A stretch of DNA of 64,000 nt, from positions 372,001-436,000 of the forward strand of contig NZ_JAJNKA010000004.1 of the NCBI RefSeq assembly GCF_021533215.1. Reading direction: 5' to 3'. Below are positions 26,748-34,514 of this stretch, piece by piece. The notes below the pieces were generated by a model. It was not told the DNA's origin, did not search any database, and saw only the letters and a program-made list of their open reading frames with translations. Source of the stretch: Portibacter lacus (GTDB lineage: Bacteria > Bacteroidota > Bacteroidia > Chitinophagales > Saprospiraceae). Made by a program: the position numbers and the translations under genes. Each line of letters begins with the position of its first letter. Positions within the stretch are counted from its first letter, which is position 1.

Positions 26748-27908
26748 TTAATGAGGAAGCCAGCTTTTATAGTACTTTCCATCGTCAATGTCTAGTGCTT
26801 CTTGGGTAACCATTAACGGTGCAAATGTATCCACCATCACAGCTAATTCCTCTGTCTTCTTCTTTCCAATACTTCGTTCCATAGATCCTGGATGTGGACC
26901 GTGTGGAATACCAGCTGGATGAAGCGTTATATAGCCTTGGTCAATGTCATTTCTACTCATAAAATCACCATCTACATAATACAAGACTTCATCAGAATCA
27001 ATGTTAGAGTGATTATACGGAGCTGGCACAGCCAATGGATGATAGTCATAGAGCCTTGGACAGAAGGAACAGACCACAAATGCAGATGTCTCAAACGTCT
27101 GGTGAACTGGAGGCGGCTGATGTACACGCCCCGTTATCGGTTCAAAATTGTGAATCGAAAATCCGTAGGCGTAATTGTATCCATCCCAACCTATCACGTC
27201 AAATGGATGTGCAGCGTAGACCAATTCATGCAAGACGCCTTGCTTTTTGATTTTCATTAAGAAGTCACCTGTTTCATCGAAGGTCTGAAGATTCTTAGGC
27301 AGCTTGAAATCACGCTCGCAGAAAGGAGATGATTCAAGGTGTTGACCAAACCAGTTTCGGTATCTTTTAGGGGTGTAAATGGGTTTAAAGGACTCAACGA
27401 TGAATAATCTATTGTCCTCTGTGTCAAATTCAATTTGATAAATCACGCCTCTTGGGATGACTAAGTAATCTCCGTTTTCAAATGGAATTTCCCCCATGAT
27501 GGTCTTAAGCGTTCCGCTACCTTTATGGATAAAAAGAAGTTCATCAGCGTCGACATTTTTGTAGAAATAGTCTGTAATTGATTTTTTAGGCGATGCCAAT
27601 GCAATATGACAATCTTTGTTAAACAGCATTGTTTTTCGGCTGTCTAAGAAGTCATCTTCAGGAGCTACATTGAATCCTATTAACTTCAATGAACGCATGT
27701 TTTTTTCAAGAACTGCCTTCGGGGAAACGTCTTTAGAATTCAGGATTTCCTTGACTTGAGTGGGGCGTTGCATATGATACATAAGCGATGACATTCCATC
27801 GAATCCGATGGTTCCGAAAAGCTGTTCGTAGTAGAATTCGCCGTTTGGTTTTTTGAATTGTGTGTGGCGTTTCGGTGGTATTTTTCCGAGTTTGTGATAT
27901 AGTGGCAT
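26748..27908 (-). CDS. hmgA: Homogentisate 1,2-dioxygenase
   Basis: Opens the aromatic ring of homogentisate to maleylacetoacetate in tyrosine and phenylalanine breakdown; Fe(II)-dependent cupin. The start is set at the ATG at 27908 (MPLYHKLGKIPPKRHTQFKK), which matches the family N-terminus; the ATG at 27929 would add seven residues of no obvious use. Typical segments are FENGDYLVIPRGVIYQIEFD, IHNFEPITGRVHQPPPVHQT, YNHSNIDSDEVLYYVDGDFM and LHPAGIPHGPHPG, which contain the His/Glu iron ligands. 386 aa fits the shorter bacterial type. No other gene of the pathway is adjacent. Confidence 0.92.
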   Translation of the reverse strand: MPLYHKLGKIPPKRHTQFKKPNGEFYYEQLFGTIGFDGMSSLMYHMQRPTQVKEILNSKDVSPKAVLEKNMRSLKLIGFNVAPEDDFLDSRKTMLFNKDCHIALASPKKSITDYFYKNVDADELLFIHKGSGTLKTIMGEIPFENGDYLVIPRGVIYQIEFDTEDNRLFIVESFKPIYTPKRYRNWFGQHLESSPFCERDFKLPKNLQTFDETGDFLMKIKKQGVLHELVYAAHPFDVIGWDGYNYAYGFSIHNFEPITGRVHQPPPVHQTFETSAFVVCSFCPRLYDYHPLAVPAPYNHSNIDSDEVLYYVDGDFMSRNDIDQGYITLHPAGIPHGPHPGSMERSIGKKKTEELAVMVDTFAPLMVTQEALDIDDGKYYKSWLPH

Positions 27909-28326
27909 AGTTAATAGTTGTACATGCAAGTATAACGAAAAATTAGGGGAATTTAATGCTTAATCTTTATCGGATCATCGTGCCCGTTTGGATTCCCACA
28001 ATCTCATAGCCTCACGGAAGGTGATACCATGAAATTGTGGGCAAAGAAGCACCTCTGATGGTCTCACATTCAGTGAGGCTATCAAGTAGGTGCGGATCGC
28101 GAGATTATTGAAGCCAACAAATTACGTTTTCACTTCGACCAGCTTGCCGATCACTCCGTTGCACTTCAAGCTCGACGATCTGAAGAGAAGTGTAGATCAC
28201 CGAGCTCGAGGAACGAGAGATCGTTGAGCTGAATTGATACGCTTCATTATTTCAACCTAAGACTTTTTCCTAAAAAAGTTCTAGACCGAATCCTCATTAA
28301 TCCAACTCATTAATTATATTCACAAG
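27909..28326. other. Divergent intergenic region, 418 bp, rich in hairpins
   Basis: Lies between the starts of hmgA (minus) and the PQQ dehydrogenase (plus). Three long hairpins fill 27995-28230 (see the separate entry); the flanks 27909-27990 and 28231-28326 are AT-rich and hold the 5' regions of both genes. No reading frame of interest. Confidence 0.6.
27995..28230. repeat. Cluster of three hairpins, dispersed-repeat-like
   Basis: Hairpin 1: CCCACAAT (27995-28002) with ATTGTGGG (28034-28041), continued inward by TCAT/ATGA and TCAC/GTGA around a GGAAG loop. Hairpin 2: GCACCT (28049-28054) with AGGTGC (28088-28093), then a 12-bp stem TGATGGTCTCAC / GTGAGGCTATCA around ATTCA with two G-T wobbles. 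Hairpin 3: AGCTCGACGATCT (28169-28181) with AGATCGTTGAGCT (28218-28230). The 5' arm of hairpin 1 contains ATAGCCTCAC, which is also fully complementary to GTGAGGCTAT in hairpin 2. CTCGACGATC recurs inverted at 60651-60660. Confidence 0.7.
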
Positions 28327-29718
28327 ATGAAATACATAACCAGTTTAATATTACTTACCGTTTTCACAATTTGCTGTGAAAATGCGATGGAAGCTTCTCA
28401 TGTAGAAGTTGACGAATTTGCAGAAGCGAAAACACTTTATGCATCTAATTGTGCCTCTTGCCACGGTCAAAAAGTGGAAATGTTCGTGGACAGAAAATGG
28501 AAACATGGCAATGCAATAGACTCCATAATTAGTTCTATCAAAACTGGTTATGAAGACCTAGGTATGCCTTCTTTTGATAGCATTATTCCAGATGAGCAGA
28601 TCGGCAAACTGGCAGCCTTCATTAAAAATGGAATTGATAATAGAGATTCGTATTCTTTTGATAATAAGTTTAATCCAGATTCATTATTTGAGGTGGATGG
28701 CGTTAAATTCAAATTGGAACTAATCACAGATGAAATCGAAGTGCCTTGGGGATATGTGTTCTTGCCAGATAATTCAATGCTGATCACTAATACCAATGGT
28801 ACCTTATTTCATCGAACAGCTGACGGTACATTAAATGAAATCTCCGGCGTACCAAAAGTTCAGAACGAAGGACAAGGTGGATTATTAGACATCGAACTTG
28901 ATCCAGATTTCGAGCAAAACAGTCTTATTTATCTTTCATTTACCAAACCAAAAGACGGCAAAAACACGACGGCAGTTATACGAGCTCAACTGGATGGTCA
29001 ATCATTAAAAGAAGTAACAGAAATTTTCGAAGCACTTCCCTACTTGTCTACAAAGCATCATTATGGAGGACGCTTAGAGTTTGACAATGACAATCACTTA
29101 TTCATATCTGTAGGTGACCGTGGAAAACGAGATGACAATCCACAATCACTTGAAAATCATTGTGGTAAAATTCATAGAATCAACACGGACGGAAGCATTC
29201 CAGAGGACAATCCTTTTGTTGATAAAGAAAATGCAATTGCAAGTATCTATTCATACGGTCATAGAAATCCGCAAGGGCTGAAATTTGATGCTAAAACCAA
29301 TACTTTATGGGAACACGAACATGGCCCTAGAGGTGGAGATGAATTAAATATCATTAAAAAAGGTGAAAATTACGGATGGCCAGTTGTATCATTCGGAATC
29401 AATTATAATGGAACCACATTTACCAATAAAACAGAAATGGAAGGAATGACTAATTCTGAGAAATATTGGGTACCATCTATTGCTCCTTGTGGAATGGATA
29501 TGATTCAATCTGACAAATATCCGGGCTGGGAAAATCAAATTCTAGTTGGCTCTCTTCGGTTCAAATATGTTACAAAAGTTGCCGAAGATATGTCAGAAAC
29601 ACAAATGCTAAAAAACATCGGAAGAGTTAGAAACGTCAGACTAGATAATGAAGGATATATCTATGTAAGTACGGAAGCTGATGGTGCCATTTATAAATTG
29701 ATCCCTGAAAACAATTAA
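28327..29718 (+). CDS. PQQ-dependent sugar dehydrogenase fused to an N-terminal cytochrome c
   Basis: Periplasmic oxidoreductase, probably lipid-anchored (MKYITSLILLTVFTICCEN, Cys after the hydrophobic core). Residues about 28-110 are a cytochrome c domain with the haem motif CASCH (42-46) and a likely axial Met at 79. From about 117 to the end it is the six-bladed propeller of soluble glucose dehydrogenases / aldose sugar dehydrogenases: IEVPWGYVFLPDNSMLITN, HHYGGRLEFD, ISVGDRGKRDDNPQ, SYGHRNPQGLKFD and HEHGPRGGDELN, which hold PQQ and calcium. The fusion would pass electrons from PQQ directly to the haem. It oxidises an aldose to the lactone; the exact sugar is uncertain. Confidence 0.9.
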   Translation: MKYITSLILLTVFTICCENAMEASHVEVDEFAEAKTLYASNCASCHGQKVEMFVDRKWKHGNAIDSIISSIKTGYEDLGMPSFDSIIPDEQIGKLAAFIKNGIDNRDSYSFDNKFNPDSLFEVDGVKFKLELITDEIEVPWGYVFLPDNSMLITNTNGTLFHRTADGTLNEISGVPKVQNEGQGGLLDIELDPDFEQNSLIYLSFTKPKDGKNTTAVIRAQLDGQSLKEVTEIFEALPYLSTKHHYGGRLEFDNDNHLFISVGDRGKRDDNPQSLENHCGKIHRINTDGSIPEDNPFVDKENAIASIYSYGHRNPQGLKFDAKTNTLWEHEHGPRGGDELNIIKKGENYGWPVVSFGINYNGTTFTNKTEMEGMTNSEKYWVPSIAPCGMDMIQSDKYPGWENQILVGSLRFKYVTKVAEDMSETQMLKNIGRVRNVRLDNEGYIYVSTEADGAIYKLIPENN

Positions 29719-29735
29719 ATACAATCCAATATAAG

Positions 29736-29779
29736 AATCTCAGTTCTTCAAAAGCAAGAGCAATTGAAGAACTGAGATT
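29736..29779. terminator. Strong bidirectional terminator
   Basis: A perfect 16-bp stem: AATCTCAGTTCTTCAA (29736-29751) with TTGAAGAACTGAGATT (29764-29779). It lies between the convergent PQQ dehydrogenase and CarF-like genes and can serve both. Confidence 0.9.
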
Positions 29780-29787
29780 ATTTCTGT

Positions 29788-30372
29788 CTAAACATTATTA
29801 CGAATACTGGTTCCTGCCACGGGTTCTAATCCGAAAATCCTTAATAACCTAACCATTCCTTCCCAGAAATATATCCGCTCTAAAATTGGATTCCAAAAAT
29901 TAGTCATCACACAGAAATAACTATCGAAGGGTTTTCTATGATGGTTTCCGTGATGTCTTTTATTCTGTAAAACTTTAATCTTCTGCAGAAAATGAATCAG
30001 GATGCTTTTTTCAGATCTTTTCATATGTGCCCATTTGTGTAAAATATTAGCTTGAGCACCTACTATTAGAAGTAGCGCAATCTCCCAATGAAATCCCCAG
30101 AGTAAACTGATTGCAAAAAGCGCAATTCCTATATAATAGCTGTCTTTTGTTAATTGCCAGTAAGTTCGGTCCACCATTAAGCGTGGATTCTCATGATGTG
30201 CTAGATTGATTTTTATTGCATTTTTGAAAAATCTAGCGTCCGGCTTACCGTATTGATCTAAAAGGAAGTGAAAAAATCCAGTTAGTAAATCTGCCATTAA
30301 AATTATGACCACAATTTTTAAAATAATCATCTTATTTAATTTTGTTGATGACAACCCTTTACGACTATTCAT
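29788..30372 (-). CDS. CarF/TMEM189-type plasmanylethanolamine desaturase homologue
   Basis: Membrane di-iron enzyme family (Kua/TMEM189/PEDS1; CarF of myxobacteria) that forms the vinyl-ether bond of plasmalogens from plasmanyl lipids. 194 aa with several membrane helices. The family histidines are present: H35 in GFFHFLLDQYGKP, HHENP (59-63), HKWAH (112-116) and RHHGNHH (139-145). The rest follows the family pattern through to SYFCVMTNFWNPILER and the C-terminal GLEP. Alternative starts (M15) would remove only the non-conserved N-terminus. Family assignment by motif is strong. Whether this bacterium makes plasmalogens is inference; no ether-lipid gene lies nearby. Confidence 0.85.
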   Translation of the reverse strand: MNSRKGLSSTKLNKMIILKIVVIILMADLLTGFFHFLLDQYGKPDARFFKNAIKINLAHHENPRLMVDRTYWQLTKDSYYIGIALFAISLLWGFHWEIALLLIVGAQANILHKWAHMKRSEKSILIHFLQKIKVLQNKRHHGNHHRKPFDSYFCVMTNFWNPILERIYFWEGMVRLLRIFGLEPVAGTSIRNNV

Positions 30373-30619
30373 AAGTTTAGAAATGACATGCTAACAGTCC
30401 ATTCTATAAGAACACTCGATTTCAGGTCAATAGAAAGTCACTATAACTTTCATGTTATCAACACAAACATAGGCTGGAAAGCAAGTATGGATTCTTCCTT
30501 ATTCGAACCTAACACATATGATTTTATACTATATGTTTACAATAATTAAAAACTACATATTTTACTCCTTCCATAAATGATGTGGATAGTTATTGAATAA
30601 ATCATAAATTGGAACTGAA

Positions 30620-31105
30620 ATGAAAAAGAATAAATTAATCATCGTAATGGGTGTTTCTGGTTCTGGAAAGTCTACCATTGCAAAAGGAATTGCTAAGTCT
30701 TTAGATCTTCCTTTCTATGATGCTGATGATTTTCATCCGAAAGAAAATATAGCTAAAATGGAATCTGGTGAGCCATTAAACGATATAGACAGGAAACCCT
30801 GGCTAGAAAAAATCAACGCATTTAGTGCAGATATAGTAAAATCTACCGCTTTGGTTTTTGCATGTTCAGCTTTAAAAGAGAGCTACAGAGAAATCTTATC
30901 AAGAAACATAAATGTCGTTTTCGTCTACCTTAAAGGATCTCCTAAACTCATTCATGATCGAATGAACGCACGAGAAGATCACTTTATGCCTTTAAATTTA
31001 TTAGATTCGCAATTCAAGGATTTGGAAGAACCACTGCATGCTATAACTATTGATATAGACCAATCTAAGGAAGCCATTATAAATGAAGCAATCTCTCAAA
31101 TTTAA
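30620..31105 (+). CDS. gntK: Gluconokinase
   Basis: Phosphorylates D-gluconate to 6-phosphogluconate for the pentose phosphate or Entner-Doudoroff route. P-loop kinase of the GntK type, 161 aa: Walker A MGVSGSGKST (10-19), DADDFHPKENIAKMESGEPLND (split: DADDFHPKENIAKM then SGEPLND) for gluconate binding, DRKPWL, CSALKESYREIL and the lid region NAREDHFMP. A good fit across the whole length. It stands alone, transcribed away from the CarF-like gene, within 1 kb of a PQQ sugar dehydrogenase that may supply gluconate. Confidence 0.93.
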   Translation: MKKNKLIIVMGVSGSGKSTIAKGIAKSLDLPFYDADDFHPKENIAKMESGEPLNDIDRKPWLEKINAFSADIVKSTALVFACSALKESYREILSRNINVVFVYLKGSPKLIHDRMNAREDHFMPLNLLDSQFKDLEEPLHAITIDIDQSKEAIINEAISQI

Positions 31106-31149
31106 ATCCCAAAACATGTTTTTTTCATTTTTTACTTCGTTAAAAGGAT

Positions 31150-31983
31150 ATGCTAAAACTTTTTAAAAAGCTATTTATAGTCTTTTTCCATGGATTCGTA
31201 ATCATATTCCTATCACTCATTTCTCAGATAGGAGGCATAGTTTGGTTTGTCGTCTTTTTGCTTTGGGCAATTGGAAAACCTAAAACGCATTTCTTCTTTA
31301 AGTTTGTCAGCTTTGTGGGTATTTATTTAATTGTAGTACTTTTTGTTGTGCCGCCGCTTGCAAGTATTTATGGCAAAGTGCCAATGCCTAATTCGAAACA
31401 GGGGAACTTGATTCCTCATAACCTACTCTACCCTCTTTTGAATAGAAATTATGTCACTCCGCAAACGCTTTCTATTCTGTTAAAAACGGCAGATGAAGTT
31501 CAACTTGCTAATGAAAATTTGAAACTAGTTTATCTAGATTCTTCTTTTCCTTTTTCTAAAGAAATGCCACTGCCTCCTCATATTAGTCATAGTAATGGTC
31601 GGAAAGTAGATCTGTGTTTCGCTTATAAAAAGGATGGTCAGTTAACAAATAAAGGTTCTTGCTTTACTGGTTATGGAAACTTTGTGGGTCCTAAAAGCGG
31701 TGAAACAGATCAGATCGAAATCTGTAAGTCAAGTGGACATCAGTTATACGATGCTAGTCGATATGCTGGGTTCTTCAAGAAGAAGGACTATGTTTTCGAT
31801 GAAGTTAATACAAAACTGATTATTGATAAACTTTTGGAAAATCAAGAAACTTCTAGAATTTATATCGAAACTCACTTGAAAGAAAGGTTAGGTATTCAAA
31901 GCGAAAAGGTTAGAAGTGCTGGCTGCTGGGCAGTGAGACATGATGATCATATTCATTTTCAGATAGGTGGCCGAAGGCGATAG
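31150..31983 (+). CDS. Membrane-anchored LAS-type (M15/M74-like) peptidase candidate
   Basis: 277 aa. Two to three N-terminal hydrophobic segments (about 8-38 and 47-72) anchor a C-terminal domain outside the membrane. That domain carries the zinc-site pattern of LAS peptidases: H147 and D154 in HSNGRKVD (HxxxxxxD) and an HxH at 267-269 in HDDHIHFQI. Peptidoglycan D,D-carboxypeptidases and endopeptidases such as MepA use this set. Four Cys in the domain (CFAYK, GSCFTGYG, EICKSS, AGCWAV) suggest disulphides and an oxidising compartment. I do not recognise a named family, so cell-wall hydrolase activity is inferred from motifs. It is 44 bp after gntK; the repeat array starts 22 bp after its stop. 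Confidence 0.65.
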   Translation: MLKLFKKLFIVFFHGFVIIFLSLISQIGGIVWFVVFLLWAIGKPKTHFFFKFVSFVGIYLIVVLFVVPPLASIYGKVPMPNSKQGNLIPHNLLYPLLNRNYVTPQTLSILLKTADEVQLANENLKLVYLDSSFPFSKEMPLPPHISHSNGRKVDLCFAYKKDGQLTNKGSCFTGYGNFVGPKSGETDQIEICKSSGHQLYDASRYAGFFKKKDYVFDEVNTKLIIDKLLENQETSRIYIETHLKERLGIQSEKVRSAGCWAVRHDDHIHFQIGGRRR

Positions 31984-32004
31984 ATTCGAAACATTGATTT
32001 GGAT

Positions 32005-32600
32005 ATTAACAAGATTTACTCAATATGACATCTTTAACGTGGCCTGTGTGAAAGAAGAAGATGTTATATTTTTTTAGGAGAAAGGTCTTCGTTGCAAACA
32101 TTGATGACATCGCGGATAGCGCTGTCATCAAGAGAAAACGCTATTATTAGAATGAATATTAACAAGATTTACTCAATATGACATCTTTGACGTGGCCTGT
32201 GCGAAAGAAGAAGATGTTATATTTTTTAGGAGCAAGCTTTTCGTTGTGAACATTGATGACATCGCGGATAGCGCTGTCATCAAGAGGAAGCGCTATTATT
32301 AGAATGAATATTAACAAGATTGTACTCAATATGACATCTTTAACGTGGCCTGCGCGAAAGAAGAAGATGTTATATTTTTTTAGGAGAAAGGTTTTCGTTG
32401 TGAACATTGATGACATCGCGGATAGCGCTGTCATCAAGAGGAAGCGCTATTATCAGGTAGTATATTAACAAGAATTTACTCAATATGACATCTTTAACGT
32501 GGCCTGCGCGAAAGAAGAAGATGTTATATTTTTTTAGGAGAAAGCTTTTCGTTGCAAACATTGATGACATCGCGGATAGCGCTGTCATCAAGAGGAAGCT
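32005..32600 (+). repeat. Four tandem copies of a ~153-nt structured unit
   Basis: Units start with ATTAACAAGATT at 32005, 32158, 32310 and 32464, so the spacings are 153, 152 and 154 nt; copies are nearly identical and the fourth diverges after about 32600. In each unit ATATGACATCTT pairs with AAGATGTTATAT (12 bp, one G-T) and is followed at once by T6-T7: a terminator-like hairpin. About 30 nt later comes a 27-nt palindrome with arms GATGACA-t-CGC and GCG-c-TGTCATC. In units 2 and 3 ATAGCGC of this palindrome can instead pair with a downstream GCGCTAT (32268-32274 with 32290-32296). One-base length differences between units rule out a conserved reading frame. Strand is given by the T-tracts. 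Confidence 0.92.
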
Positions 32601-32636
32601 CTGTCATCAAGAAGAAATCGCTGTCATCAAAAGAAG
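32582..32636 (+). repeat. Three short repeats at the array's 3' end
   Basis: CTGTCATCAAGA-type units begin at 32582, 32601 and 32621 (periods 19 and 20). The motif is the 3' arm of the array's palindrome, so this looks like slippage or partial duplication of the last unit. Confidence 0.75.
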
Positions 32637-32681
32637 TAATGGCATCAAAAGGTTTTTTAATTACATTTACATAAAAAAGTC

Positions 32682-34424
32682 ATGCATAAACTTTTACTGC
32701 TTTTTGTAATTCTGTCTATTACTTCGTGCAACATTACAAAAGGCCTCATCGACTCCCTAGATCCATCACTCACTCCTTTCGAAAAGGATAATAATTATTC
32801 CGCCAGTTATGAAGAAGTGATCGAATACTATAAATACCTCGACAAAACCTCTCTTTATATCCAAGTTAATGCATTCGGGAAGACCGATAGTGGACATCCG
32901 CTACATGAAGTCATCATAGATAAGTCTAAGAAATTCACGCCTTTAGCAGCAATACAAGAAAACAAAGCGGTCATGTTTGTTAACAATGGAATCCACCCTG
33001 GCGAGCCGTGCGGAATAGACGCTTCCATGATGTTAGCAAAGGATTTAATTCAAAACAAATCTGACTTACTCGATTCTACGATTATCGTTATTGTTCCCGT
33101 CTATAACATTGGCGGTTCATTGAATAGAGGTGCCTACAGCCGAGCAAATCAAAACGGTCCAGCACTTTACGGCTTCAGAGGAAACGCTAAAAATTTAGAT
33201 CTAAATAGGGATTTCATTAAGCAAGATTCAGAAAATGCGAAAAGCATGAACCGCTTATTCACAAAGTGGAACCCTGACATATTCATTGACAATCATACCT
33301 CTAATGGCGCTGACTATCAATACATCATAACGCTAATCGCTACTCAAAAGGACAAATTAGAAGCTAATCTTTCAAGGTATATGACGAATGAAATGCTACC
33401 TGAATTATATAGCAAAATGAAGTCAAAGGATTATGAAATGACACCATATGTATACAGTCGAAGCACGCCTGATGAAGGTATTGCAGGATTTCTAGACCTT
33501 CCACGTTATTCTTCTGGATATGCCGCTCTCCATAACACCATTTCTTTTATGCCTGAAACACATATGTTCAAACCATACAAGGATCGCGTACAAAGTACCT
33601 ACACATTCATGATTAGCATGCTTGAATTTATTAAAGATAACAAGCAATCATTACAAGATGTTAGGAATAGAGCAATTGAAAATACAAGGATTCAAGAAAA
33701 ATTTGACCTGAACTGGACGTTAGATTTTGAAAAAGAAGATCAACTCATGTTCAAGGGTTATGAGTCTGCAACAAAAAAGAGCAAGGTTACTGGCCTGGAC
33801 CGCATGTACTATGATAGAAGCAAGCCGTATGAGAAGTCTGTGCCTTTTTACAATACCTATAAATCAACATTGACCGTTAGTAAACCTAAGGCTTATATTA
33901 TTCCACAAGCGTATACCGATGTCATCGAAAGGTTGCGAGCGAATGGAGTTCAAATTGAAACAATTACAGAGGATCAAGAAATGACCTTAGAGGTTTATCG
34001 AATAGAAGACTACGAAGATCCGAAATCTGCATATGAGGGACATTATAACCATTCTCAAGTAACCGTTTCTACCGGAAAAGAGCAAATAAAGATCCGAAAA
34101 GGAGATTATAGAATTCGAACAAACCAATCAAAAAACAGGTACATCGTTTCTACGTTAGAACCTCAAGCGCCTGATTCGTATTTTGCTTGGAATTTTTTCG
34201 ATGGCATTTTAATGGCGAAGGAGCATTTCTCATCCTACGTTTTCGAAGAAATAGCAGAAGATTTATTAAAAAAAGATAAGGAACTTAGAAAAGATTTTGA
34301 AGAGAAGAAAAGGAATGATAAAGAATTCAGCAACAGTAGTTATGCACAATTGAACTACATCTATAAACGGTCACCTTATTACGAAAAAACATACAAGCGT
34401 TATCCTGTTTTTAGAGAATTTTAA
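32682..34424 (+). CDS. M14 zinc carboxypeptidase lipoprotein
   Basis: 580 aa, exported: MHKLLLLFVILSITSCNIT has a lipobox Cys at residue 16. The M14 domain follows with the zinc ligands HPGE (in NNGIHPGEPCG) and the third His in DNHTSNGAD; the substrate-binding region NLDLNRDF and the catalytic Glu in FMPETHMFKPY are also present. About 230 further residues form a second, beta-rich domain. Bacteroidota have many such surface or periplasmic M14 proteins; some process peptides, others peptidoglycan. Specificity is not evident. It starts 46 bp downstream of the last short repeat, so the array may lie in its 5' leader. Confidence 0.87.
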   Translation: MHKLLLLFVILSITSCNITKGLIDSLDPSLTPFEKDNNYSASYEEVIEYYKYLDKTSLYIQVNAFGKTDSGHPLHEVIIDKSKKFTPLAAIQENKAVMFVNNGIHPGEPCGIDASMMLAKDLIQNKSDLLDSTIIVIVPVYNIGGSLNRGAYSRANQNGPALYGFRGNAKNLDLNRDFIKQDSENAKSMNRLFTKWNPDIFIDNHTSNGADYQYIITLIATQKDKLEANLSRYMTNEMLPELYSKMKSKDYEMTPYVYSRSTPDEGIAGFLDLPRYSSGYAALHNTISFMPETHMFKPYKDRVQSTYTFMISMLEFIKDNKQSLQDVRNRAIENTRIQEKFDLNWTLDFEKEDQLMFKGYESATKKSKVTGLDRMYYDRSKPYEKSVPFYNTYKSTLTVSKPKAYIIPQAYTDVIERLRANGVQIETITEDQEMTLEVYRIEDYEDPKSAYEGHYNHSQVTVSTGKEQIKIRKGDYRIRTNQSKNRYIVSTLEPQAPDSYFAWNFFDGILMAKEHFSSYVFEEIAEDLLKKDKELRKDFEEKKRNDKEFSNSSYAQLNYIYKRSPYYEKTYKRYPVFREF

Positions 34425-34514
34425 CAAAATAAAGACCATCTTTCATTTTTTATACGTTTAATTTGCAATCGCAAAATCCCATCCATTTAGGATGAATACA
34501 AACGAAACTTGACT

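Larger units (their letters stand above)
31984..32681. other. Intergenic region of 698 bp, mostly a tandem repeat array
   Basis: Between the LAS-type peptidase gene and the M14 carboxypeptidase gene, both on the plus strand. The array fills 32005-32600, followed by short repeats to about 32636 and about 45 bp before the carboxypeptidase ATG. Open frames inside are short and change frame between units. Confidence 0.85.

Noticed and set aside
27909-27929. Start of hmgA at 27929
   Set aside because: The family begins at MPLYHK; the extra seven residues are not conserved, so 27908 is preferred.
32159-32591. Overlapping minus-strand frames of 73-92 codons in the repeat array
   Set aside because: They change frame with the one-base length differences between units and repeat the same peptide only by virtue of the DNA repeat; they have no ribosome-binding site or family.
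32005-32600. CRISPR array
   Set aside because: Units are ~153 nt with no unique spacers between short direct repeats, and no cas gene is nearby.
32005-32600. Retron or phage-defence ncRNA
   Set aside because: No reverse transcriptase, effector or toxin gene in the flanks; the neighbours are a peptidase, gluconokinase and a carboxypeptidase.
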